Notes under the pieces: model-generated | Told to the model about the DNA's origin: nothing | The model's database searches: none | What the model saw: only the letters and a program-made list of their open reading frames with translations | Made by a program: the position numbers and the translations under genes | Part shown: positions 8,460-16,711 of the stretch, piece after piece | Numbering within the stretch: the first letter of the stretch is position 1 | Layout of the letters: each line of letters opens with the position of its first letter | NCBI GenBank assembly: GCA_023431345.1 | Contig: JAEYWK010000201.1 | Location: forward strand, 1 to 64,000 | From: Pseudomonadota bacterium | GTDB lineage: Bacteria > Myxococcota_A > Polyangia > Polyangiales > Polyangiaceae | Reading direction: 5' to 3' | DNA length: 64,000 nucleotides

Positions 8460-9163
8460 GAGGTGAATGTCCCTTTCCCGCGGCGCCCTCTGCGCCGCGC
8501 GGCGCCGTGCCCGAGCAGCAGCGCGGTCGCGATCGCCAGCAGCCACGTCTGGCTCTCGGAGCCGCTCGCGCGCGGCGAGAGCGCGCAGCCGCCGCCTTCG
8601 AGGCGCCAGGCGTTGCCCTTGCTGGTGCCATCGCCGTCGCCGCTTTCTCCCGCTGCGGCGCTCGCGCCCGCCTCACTCACCGTGCCGGCGGCCGCCGCAC
8701 CTCCTTCACCGCTGGTCGCCGCGCCGGTGCCGCCGGCGGAGGAGCCAGCGTCGCCCTCACCGCCGCTTCCGCCTTCGTTCGTGGAGCCGCTGGTGCTGCT
8801 GGGTTGTTCGCCCGCCGTCCCGCCGTCGCTCGAGCCCGCGCTGCCGGATTGGCCGCCATCATTGCCGCCGCTGCCAGCATTGCCGCCGCTGCCAGCATTG
8901 CCCCCGGCGCCTTCACCGCCCGCACCACCGGTGCAGCCCTGGCAGCAGTTGAGTAGCGGCACGTTGACGCACAGGTTCAGCACACACAGATCGTCCGTGC
9001 AGGGGTCGTTGTCGTCGCAGACATCCACCGAGGCGCAGAGCAGCGGCTGGCGCAGCTCTCCGACGTCTTCGGCTTCGCCTGCGGCGCACGATGGCCCGCT
9101 CAGCATTCCGACGACGATGCACGTTCCGAGTGCGAGCCAGGCGCGGCTCATGTAGTTTCGCAT
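8456..9163 (-). CDS. Secreted Gly/Ser-rich protein with MYXO-CTERM sorting tail
   Basis: The protein has 235 residues. The N-terminus is a signal peptide ('MSRAWLALGTCIVVGMLSG'). Residues about 35-75 are Cys-rich with a 'DNDPCTDDLCVLNLC' motif, as in myxobacterial Cys-repeat proteins. The middle is low-complexity Gly/Ser/Ala. The C-terminus is a typical MYXO-CTERM signal: a 'GC' motif, a hydrophobic helix ('TWLLAIATALLLGHGAA') and an Arg cluster ('RRRGRRGK'). It is therefore expected to be processed and anchored at the cell surface. I favour ATG 9163 because it puts the signal peptide at the start; an in-frame TTG at 9232 is possible. Its stop overlaps the kinase start, so the exported protein and the kinase are probably made together and may form a sensor pair (inference). 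Confidence 0.8.
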   Translation of the reverse strand: MRNYMSRAWLALGTCIVVGMLSGPSCAAGEAEDVGELRQPLLCASVDVCDDNDPCTDDLCVLNLCVNVPLLNCCQGCTGGAGGEGAGGNAGSGGNAGSGGNDGGQSGSAGSSDGGTAGEQPSSTSGSTNEGGSGGEGDAGSSAGGTGAATSGEGGAAAAGTVSEAGASAAAGESGDGDGTSKGNAWRLEGGGCALSPRASGSESQTWLLAIATALLLGHGAARRRGRRGKGTFTS

Positions 9164-9288
9164 GCTCTTTTTCGTCCCCCGCCTCCAAGCTCGGAGGCGC
9201 TGCGTAAGATTCGGAACGACCGCTTCAAACAAATATTGAGGCGCTCAATCCCATCCGAATGATTCCCAGAGAAATCGAGTCGCGATAA

Positions 9289-9304
9289 AGCATCGCCCGT
9301 GCCA
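9289..9304 (-). promoter_or_regulatory. Predicted sigma-54 promoter of the MYXO-CTERM/kinase genes
   Basis: The minus strand reads TGGCACGGGCGATGCT. The -24 half is a perfect TGGCACG and GG-N10-GC spacing is exact; the -12 half is ATGC instead of TTGC. The predicted start is near 9278, giving a leader of about 115 bases to ATG 9163. I find no GGTGCA-N6-TGCACC palindrome in the expected upstream range, which lies inside the EBP coding sequence. Confidence 0.55.
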
Positions 9305-9326
9305 GCGCCAAAACCAGGCTCAGCGC

Positions 9327-10757
9327 TCACGAGATACCGTGCTCTCGCAGCTTGTAGAACAGCGCGCGGCGGCTCACCCCGAGGATCCTCGCGGCGAGCG
9401 TGCGGTTGCCCGCGGCTTTGCGCAGGGCTTTCGCGAGCGCTTGCTGCTCGGCTCGCTGCAGCGCGACATCCAGCGACACGACGCTGGATTCCAGGCGCGG
9501 CTCCGCGTCCCCCGCCAAGCCGAGCGAACGCTGCTGCTCGAGCAGCACATCTTGCTCACTGATGGTCTCGCTGTCCGCCAGCACGACCAGGCGCTCGACG
9601 AAATTCTGCAGCTCTCTCACGTTGCCACGCCACTCCGCGCGCACGATGCGGGCAAGGGCGCCGGGCGAAAGGGCGATCCGTCTACCGACATCCTTGGCCA
9701 CGGCGGCGCAGAAATACGTCGCTAGCTCCTCGATGTCTTCGCGGCGTTGGCGCAGCGAGGGCAAGTCGACGCGGACCACGTTGAGGCGGTAATAGAGATC
9801 TTCCCGAAAGGTACCCGATTGCACCATACGCTCGAGGTTGCGATGCGTCGCGGTGACGAAGCGCACGTCTGCGACCAGAGTACGCGTCCCTCCGAGCCGT
9901 TCGTACTCACGGTCTTGCAAGAGCCGGAGCAACTTCACCTGCACGGACGCCGAAATTTCCCCAATTTCGTCGAGAAACAGCGTGCCGCGCTCGGCGAGCT
10001 CGACTCGGCCCGCCTTCCTGGCGTGCGCGCCCGTGAACGCGCCGCGCTCGTATCCAAACAGCTCGCTCTCCAGGATTTGCTCGGGCAAAGCCGCGCAGTG
10101 CACCTTGACCAGCGGGCCCAGAGCGCGCGGACTGAGCGCGTGGAGGCGCCGCGCCACGACCTCTTTCCCCGTACCGCTCTCGCCGCGGATCATCACGGTG
10201 GCGTTGGTCGGCGCGACGCGCTCGAGCATCGCCATCGCGCCCCGCATGGCTTTCGATCGTATCGGAACTTCGTTCAAAGAGGGCAGCGCCGCCGCTGGCG
10301 GCACTTGCTGCGCCAAGCGCCCCACTGCCAGCGCTCGGCGAATCGTATCCAGTGTGCTGAGCTCGTCGAATGGTCGCGCGATGAAATCGAAGGCGCCTTG
10401 GGGCGTCGACGGCGGCGTCCGCTCATCCGGAGCTAGCGCTAGAACCGGCATATCCGGACACACCTTCTCGATGCGGCGCAGCAGCTCTTCTTCCTGCTCG
10501 CAGAGCACGGCCTCGGAGCTGATGACGACGTCGAACTCCGCGCCATCTAGCGCAGAAATCGCCTGATTCGTCGTCTTGGCTTGCACGAACTCGATGCGCG
10601 CTCGGCGCAGGGTTTCCGTAAGCGCACGCGCGGCCTGCGTGTCGTCGCTGGCCAGCAGCACGGAGTAGTCGCGCGCGTCTGCTCGTCCCTCGTTGCTCTG
10701 CACTATCTTCCAGCATAGCACTGGATCGACCTCGGGCGAGGGCTCACCCTTTCGCAA
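9327..10757 (-). CDS. Sigma-54-dependent EBP with degenerate receiver domain
   Basis: The protein has 476 residues. Residues about 30-145 are a receiver fold that has lost its active site. The strand that normally ends in the phosphorylated Asp reads 'FDVVISSEAV' (Ser at 80/81), and the conserved Lys is Arg128 ('FIARPF'), though Asp38/Asp39 remain. Residues 165-400 are a complete AAA+ EBP module: Walker A 'GESGTGKE' (192-199), 'GAFTGA' (239-244) for sigma-54 contact, and Walker B 'GTLFLDEIGE'. The C-terminus (about 430-476) is a Fis-type HTH ('GNRTLAARILGVSRRALFYKL'). It should activate sigma-54 promoters by a phosphorylation-independent route. The start codon would be TTG at 10757; GTG codons shortly downstream are alternatives. 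Putative binding sites at 10769-10809 lie immediately upstream. Confidence 0.9.
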   Translation of the reverse strand: MRKGEPSPEVDPVLCWKIVQSNEGRADARDYSVLLASDDTQAARALTETLRRARIEFVQAKTTNQAISALDGAEFDVVISSEAVLCEQEEELLRRIEKVCPDMPVLALAPDERTPPSTPQGAFDFIARPFDELSTLDTIRRALAVGRLAQQVPPAAALPSLNEVPIRSKAMRGAMAMLERVAPTNATVMIRGESGTGKEVVARRLHALSPRALGPLVKVHCAALPEQILESELFGYERGAFTGAHARKAGRVELAERGTLFLDEIGEISASVQVKLLRLLQDREYERLGGTRTLVADVRFVTATHRNLERMVQSGTFREDLYYRLNVVRVDLPSLRQRREDIEELATYFCAAVAKDVGRRIALSPGALARIVRAEWRGNVRELQNFVERLVVLADSETISEQDVLLEQQRSLGLAGDAEPRLESSVVSLDVALQRAEQQALAKALRKAAGNRTLAARILGVSRRALFYKLREHGIS

Positions 10758-10768
10758 TCACGGACATG

Positions 10769-10786
10769 AGTGCACGAGTGTGCGCT
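10769..10786. promoter_or_regulatory. Candidate EBP site, distal copy (AGTGCA-N6-TGCGCT)
   Basis: This is an imperfect copy of the palindrome found at 10792. The two centres are 23 bp apart, the same as the pair at 6290/6313. It is 12 bp upstream of the EBP start codon on the other strand, so it could also serve autoregulation. Confidence 0.45.
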
Positions 10787-10791
10787 CTCAT

Positions 10792-10809
10792 GGTGCACGA
10801 CCCTGCACC
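10792..10809. promoter_or_regulatory. Candidate EBP site, perfect palindrome (GGTGCA-N6-TGCACC)
   Basis: GGTGCACGACCCTGCACC has the same 6+6 arms and 6-base spacer as the site at 6313-6330. Its centre is 85 bp upstream of the -12 element at 10885-10886, exactly the distance seen at the AAA/TPR promoter. Confidence 0.6.
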
Positions 10810-10871
10810 CTCACGGCTTCCCCTCACGAAAGTCGAGCCTCACAAATCACGCGATGAGCCACGCGACGACC

Positions 10872-10887
10872 GGGCACGGATGTTGCC
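10872..10887 (+). promoter_or_regulatory. Predicted sigma-54 promoter of the lipoprotein gene
   Basis: GGGCACGGATGTTGCC matches TGGCACG-N4-TTGCW except for the first and last bases, with GG-N10-GC exact. The predicted start is near 10898, leaving a 29-base leader that holds a good GGAAG ribosome-binding site before ATG 10927. Confidence 0.7.
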
Positions 10888-10926
10888 AAGTCTGGCTTCG
10901 TCTTCGGACACGAAAGGAAGCTATCG

Positions 10927-12129
10927 ATGATTCGTTCAGGTCGTTATTCGTTCGCGCTGTGCGTGCTCACTCTTGCCTTGCAGGGCTGCGGGACCGCTCC
11001 CGAAGCGGAGGTCGCCGCCGGTGACGATGGCGAAGAGGGGGCGGGAGCCGCGAGTGACTCTGCGCGGAGCGACACGCCCGCCCGGAGTGATGCACGCGCG
11101 GACGAGAACGCGGGCGATGAGAGCGCGGAGCGTGAGCGCCGAGGCGACGAAGACAGCGATTTCCCGAAAGGTAGGGACCCGTCTGACGCGCAGGAAGTGC
11201 CCGAAAATTCCCAGGGCTGTGCGTGCGGCGACCTCCTGCCTGGTATCGATATTAGGGAAGAGAACGGTGAGCTCACGATCCGGGCCGACGCGCCAGGCGC
11301 GGCTGCGGTCACGCTCCGCTTGGACAGCGGAGACTGTTCCGAATCGAAACACGGGCTCGAGCTGTCCGGGGATGTGAACGTGGATCTCGGAGGCCTCGAG
11401 ACGTTCCCGCTGATGGACGTGGACCTGGCAGTGGTCCCCGCGCCGGGTGGCGGCGTGACGATCGCTGGAACCGCCGGTGTGGTTGGTTCTTTGCTCGGTG
11501 GCTTGCTCGCGCCGCTCGACGCAGCGGACCTGCGTGCGGATGTCACGCTCGCGCTCGGAACCGACGACGAAGCGCAGCTCGATCTCGCGCTCGATGTCGC
11601 AGCCCTTCGCCTGGACACCTCCGGCCTACCGCTCGCCAACGCCGCGATCGATCTGGCCCCCACCAGCGTCGTCGTTTCCACCACCGGCGAGCACGAGCTG
11701 ATCGGAGTTCAGGGCTGGCTGGACGCCGGCGCGAGCGTGCCGTGGCTCTCGCAGGTGCCCCTCAGCTGGGGTGGCGCCGTCGAAATTTCCGCGTTGATCG
11801 CGGATCAGGCGCTCAGCAGCCTGCAGCTCGAAGGGGACCTGCAGCTCGACGGTGGCTCGCTGCTTTGCGGCATCACGCGCCTCGTTCCGGTCGCGTTGCC
11901 AGCCGCGTCCGTCATCTGGGATGCGAGCGGCCTCGAGGTTCGAGCGCGCACGGAGGGCAGCCCCTACCCGACGCTGAGCCTGCTCGGTGATGCGGACATC
12001 ACTGCTGCTTTCGGGACGAGCGGGTGGGGTATCGAGGTTTGCGGCGATGGGACGCTGCTCGGCGCAAGTCCGCTGTCGCTGTTCGAATGTCTCGAGCTGA
12101 GCAAGAGCGGCATCACGGTGAGTCGCTAG
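10927..12129 (+). CDS. Lipoprotein of unknown function (400 aa), likely sigma-54 controlled
   Basis: A type II signal peptide ends in the lipobox 'LALQGC' (Cys21). Residues 25-95 are a disordered, highly acidic and Arg-rich linker. The rest (about 98-400) is a beta-rich domain with repeated amphipathic strands ('LRADVTLALGTDDEAQLDLALDVAALRLDTSG') and four or more cysteines ('GCACGD', 'LLCGI', 'VCGDG', 'FECLEL'). The repeated strand pattern could be a beta-sandwich or an elongated lipid-binding-like fold; I do not recognise the family. The start is supported by GGAAG 6 bases upstream. It is divergent from the EBP gene and preceded by a sigma-54 promoter and two putative EBP sites, so it is probably the EBP's main target. 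Confidence 0.85.
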   Translation: MIRSGRYSFALCVLTLALQGCGTAPEAEVAAGDDGEEGAGAASDSARSDTPARSDARADENAGDESAERERRGDEDSDFPKGRDPSDAQEVPENSQGCACGDLLPGIDIREENGELTIRADAPGAAAVTLRLDSGDCSESKHGLELSGDVNVDLGGLETFPLMDVDLAVVPAPGGGVTIAGTAGVVGSLLGGLLAPLDAADLRADVTLALGTDDEAQLDLALDVAALRLDTSGLPLANAAIDLAPTSVVVSTTGEHELIGVQGWLDAGASVPWLSQVPLSWGGAVEISALIADQALSSLQLEGDLQLDGGSLLCGITRLVPVALPAASVIWDASGLEVRARTEGSPYPTLSLLGDADITAAFGTSGWGIEVCGDGTLLGASPLSLFECLELSKSGITVSR

Positions 12130-12132
12130 CCG

Positions 12133-12149
12133 CGTTTCCAGTGGAAACG
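12133..12149 (+). terminator. Short hairpin after the lipoprotein gene
   Basis: CGTTTCC-AGT-GGAAACG is a perfect 7-bp stem with a 3-base loop, four bases after the stop codon. No T-run follows, so it may be a weak terminator or an mRNA end stabiliser. Confidence 0.35.
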
Positions 12150-12189
12150 ACGCTTGTCTAACTTGCCCTAACTAGAAACGCACACACCG

Positions 12190-13107
12190 ATGCCCGAGCC
12201 GAACGTCAAGCCTACGTCACCTCCGCTAGCCCTAGCGCTCCCCCCATTTGCGCCTAGCTACGCAAGAAGGTCGCAGCTAGGCTGGGACTTGTCGGAGGGC
12301 ACGTCGAAGAGTACGCTTGTTCGGATCGTGGAGTCACACCGCGCGGCCGCGAGGCCCGCGTTGACTCCGCGAGGGGATTACGAGCCCTCCGGGGCGGGAT
12401 CAGGCATGACGTTAGCCGCGACGGCGATCGACAAGACAGACTGGTTGGTTGGTGAGCTCAGGCGACTGGCGAGGATGCGTGCGCTCCAGTACACGCTGGA
12501 GGTCGGGCGGCTGATCGTGACTCACGTGTTCGATGGGAGTCTCGAGAAGCTGCGCAATCGCGGCCGCAATGAGCCCTACTATCGCAGCCTCGCCCAACGC
12601 GGAGATTTGCCGTTTTCCGCCATCACGCTCTGGCGCTGCGTGAAGATCTTCGAGCTGGTGGAGCGCTTTCCGGCCGTGCTCTCGATGGATCACCTGGCGC
12701 TCGCGCACCTGCGCGCCGTCGCGGCTCTGCCGCCCCCCACTCAGCAAGCGCTGCTGGCACAAGCGCAGAAGCACGCCTGGACGAGCGAAGAGCTCGTCCG
12801 CGTGGCACGGCGGACTCGCGTCAGCGCGTCCGGCGGAGCGCCGAGCCCCAAGGTCCTAGCGCGCCGCGTCCGGCGCTTGAAGCAGCTCGCGAGCGAGCTA
12901 GGAGCAGAGCTGGAGGCGGCGCCGGAGCTGCAAGCGAGGCTCTCGGCGTCCGCGCGGGCAGCTCTCGGCAGCGTGCATGACGAGCTCACCCTCCTGGAGG
13001 CTTCCTTGGCAGAGCCTGACCGGGAGGTGGTGACCGTGGATGGCTTTAGCAGCGGTGTCCACCGAGTCAGCGCGCGTGTGAGCGAACGGCGAGGCGAGGA
13101 CGAATAG
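12190..13107 (+). CDS. Uncharacterised protein, possible HTH/ParB-like DNA binder (305 aa)
   Basis: The first 75 residues are Pro/Ala/Ser-rich and look disordered. Residues about 80-215 are helical. They include 'GRLIVTHVFDGSLEKLRNRGRNEPYYRSLAQRGDLPFS' and 'LSMDHLALAHLRAVAALPPPTQQALLAQAQKHAWTSEELVRVAR'. The second stretch resembles the helical region after the HTH in ParB/KorB-like proteins, where 'LPPxxQxALLxxAxxxxWSxxEL' is common. A basic stretch ('KVLARRVRRLKQL') and a coiled-coil-like segment follow. No ParB nuclease motif is visible. DNA binding is a tentative inference. An in-frame ATG at 12406 would remove the disordered part. It is followed 41 bases later by the OmpA gene in the same direction. 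Confidence 0.6.
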   Translation: MPEPNVKPTSPPLALALPPFAPSYARRSQLGWDLSEGTSKSTLVRIVESHRAAARPALTPRGDYEPSGAGSGMTLAATAIDKTDWLVGELRRLARMRALQYTLEVGRLIVTHVFDGSLEKLRNRGRNEPYYRSLAQRGDLPFSAITLWRCVKIFELVERFPAVLSMDHLALAHLRAVAALPPPTQQALLAQAQKHAWTSEELVRVARRTRVSASGGAPSPKVLARRVRRLKQLASELGAELEAAPELQARLSASARAALGSVHDELTLLEASLAEPDREVVTVDGFSSGVHRVSARVSERRGEDE

Positions 13108-13148
13108 AATACCAGTTTACCAAGATCAAGATGGGGAGAAGCGAATCG

Positions 13149-14860
<1,712 letters not shown>

Positions 14861-14861
<1 letters not shown>

Positions 14862-14909
14862 CGCGGCCCTCCAAGGCCGCGCCGACTGGAACGAAGCGTC
14901 CCAGTCGGC
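14861..14909 (+). terminator. Two tandem hairpins after the OmpA gene
   Basis: GCGCGGCC-6 nt-GGCCGCGC (14861-14882) is followed at once by GCCGACTGG-11 nt-CCAGTCGGC (14881-14909). Both stems are perfect. There is no T-run, so these may be a Rho-independent-like end or a transcript stabiliser. The next gene starts 52 bases later. Confidence 0.45.
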
Positions 14910-14961
14910 GGGGCAAAATGCGCGACTTCCTCCTGCCGCCAGGCCCGAGTAGCGTACGCGC

Positions 14962-15825
14962 ATGACGCCCTCGCGCCGAGACGTGATGAAGCACTCAGTC
15001 AGCGCCGGCTTTGCGCTCGCGGTCGGGCCGATCGCGAGCACCGCTCTAGCGACGGACGCTCAGGGGCTCGAGTCGGGCATCGTGGAGATCGTGACCGCCA
15101 GCGGGAAGATCCCCGCCTACCGAGCGGGGCCTCGGGTGCCGAAAGGCAAGGCGCCGGTGCTGCTGGTCGTGCACGAAATCTTCGGCGTTCACGAGCACAT
15201 CAAGGACGTGTGCCGGCGCTTCGCGAAGCTCGGCTACTTCGCGGTGGCCCCGGATCTGTTCGTGCGCCAAGGCGACGCCACGCAGATCGCCGACATCCAA
15301 GAGCTCCAGCAGAAGATCGTCTCGCAGACCCCCGACGCGCAAGTTGCGGCGGATCTGGACGCGACGGTGGCGTGGGCGAGCACGCAGCCCAACGTCGACG
15401 CGACCCGCCTGGCCATCACCGGATTTTGCTGGGGCGGCCGCGTCACCTGGTTGTACGCGGCGCACCAGCCGCGCTTGAAGGCAGGCGTCGCGTGGTACGG
15501 TCGCCTCGTCGGGGACAAAGATGCGAAGCGCCCCGCGCAGCCAGTGGATTTGGTGAACGACCTCAAAGCGCCCGTGCTCGGGCTCTACGGCGGTAAGGAT
15601 CAAGGCATCCCGCTCGAGAGCGTGGAGCAGATGAAGCAAGCGCTGGCCCAGAGCTCGAATCCGTTCGCCAAGCGCTCGGCCTTCCACGTTTACCCGGAAG
15701 CGAGCCACGCTTTCGCGGCCGACTACCGACCCAGCTATCGAAAGGTGGATGCCGAAGACGGCTTCCGCCGGCTCCAGCAGTGGCTCGACCGAGCCCTGAC
15801 GCCCGCCGGAAACGCGGGTCGCTAG
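14962..15825 (+). CDS. Tat-exported dienelactone hydrolase family protein
   Basis: The protein has 287 residues. The N-terminus has an 'SRRDVMKHSVSAGFALAVG' leader, which fits Tat export. The body is an alpha/beta hydrolase of the dienelactone hydrolase type. The catalytic triad is visible as Cys156 in 'GFCWGG', Asp213 in 'GGKDQGIP' and His249 in 'EASHAF'; Glu72 in 'HEIFGVHEH' is the conserved oxyanion-side residue. Family members open lactone rings in aromatic degradation, but many exported relatives have unknown substrates and nothing nearby suggests a degradation pathway. Length is typical (about 240 plus leader). Confidence 0.9.
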   Translation: MTPSRRDVMKHSVSAGFALAVGPIASTALATDAQGLESGIVEIVTASGKIPAYRAGPRVPKGKAPVLLVVHEIFGVHEHIKDVCRRFAKLGYFAVAPDLFVRQGDATQIADIQELQQKIVSQTPDAQVAADLDATVAWASTQPNVDATRLAITGFCWGGRVTWLYAAHQPRLKAGVAWYGRLVGDKDAKRPAQPVDLVNDLKAPVLGLYGGKDQGIPLESVEQMKQALAQSSNPFAKRSAFHVYPEASHAFAADYRPSYRKVDAEDGFRRLQQWLDRALTPAGNAGR

Positions 15826-15879
15826 TCGAAATTCGGCGCTGATTGGAAGCGCCTGCGGCCGGGTGCATAATGGACGAGC

Positions 15880-16653
15880 TTGGGTCGTCCAACGATCGTG
15901 CCAAAAGCTTGGGCCTTGCCGCTCGTTCTCGGCGGCGCGCTCGTCGCCTGCGCGAGCGCGCCCAAACCGATCGACGCGGAGCATCCGGCCGGAGCGGCCG
16001 CTGGCGGCGGAGCGAGCTCGAGCGCCAGCGAGCGACGGCCCGCGCCGCCTTCTCCCGCCAGCGTTACGGTCAAAGAGCCGGGGGGAGACGCGCCTGATCG
16101 CCAAGGCGCCGCGCTGTACCGGCAGCTCGACGAGGGCTGGGGCCTGCGCCCCGACAAAGACGATCAGCTCTTGGTGCCGCTACCCGACTCCGAGCACTGG
16201 AAGCGCGTGCGTTACTGGGGCGTCGAGCATTTCATCGGCTTCCGCTACGGCAGCGACCACCACGCGCTCGCGGTAGGTTTCGTCCAGGAGATGCCGGCCG
16301 GCACGCCCGTCACGAGCGAAATGTGCATGCGCCGCTTCGAAGCCTGGGGGCGGCCGCAGACCAAGCCGTTCGACGTCAAGTTCGGACCGTTCGCGGTGGT
16401 TCACCAGCGCTGGCGCGACCAGCGGCTCGAGGTGCACGCCGTAGACGGCGAGTTCTCGGCCGCGTTCAGCACGACTTCTTTCTCGGCGGCCTGGGCCGCG
16501 TTCCCTGCCTACAAGGACGGCTGCCTGATCTACGCGGTGGCCGTGCCATGGCGGAAGCACCCCGAGCTGGCGCGTCAAGTCCGCGATCGCTGGGTGAAGG
16601 AAGGGTTCACCCGCGTCGACCCGAAGACGGTCGAGCGCGCGGTCCGCAAGTAG
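15880..16653 (+). CDS. Lipoprotein of unknown function (257 aa)
   Basis: A lipobox 'LVAC' (Cys24 from the TTG at 15880; GTG 15898 is an equally good start) is followed by a Pro/Ala/Ser linker to about residue 70. The folded part is rich in Trp and aromatic residues ('HWKRVRYWGVEHFIGFRYGSDHHALAVGF', 'FGPFAVVHQRWRDQRLEVHAVDGEFSAAFSTTSFSAAW') and has two cysteines. I do not recognise a family. The length and composition fit a periplasmic or outer-membrane lipoprotein. It converges with the propeller gene at 16712. Confidence 0.75.
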   Translation: MGRPTIVPKAWALPLVLGGALVACASAPKPIDAEHPAGAAAGGGASSSASERRPAPPSPASVTVKEPGGDAPDRQGAALYRQLDEGWGLRPDKDDQLLVPLPDSEHWKRVRYWGVEHFIGFRYGSDHHALAVGFVQEMPAGTPVTSEMCMRRFEAWGRPQTKPFDVKFGPFAVVHQRWRDQRLEVHAVDGEFSAAFSTTSFSAAWAAFPAYKDGCLIYAVAVPWRKHPELARQVRDRWVKEGFTRVDPKTVERAVRK

Positions 16654-16711
16654 GGCTCGCTCGGAGCCGGCCGCCGAGGCACCGCGCCAGGGAGTCGGAG
16701 GCTACGCCCAG

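Noticed and set aside
9340..9420. Search for the GGTGCA-N6-TGCACC palindrome upstream of the third sigma-54 promoter
   Set aside because: No match to either arm at the expected distance (about 85 bp from the -12); the promoter is reported without it.
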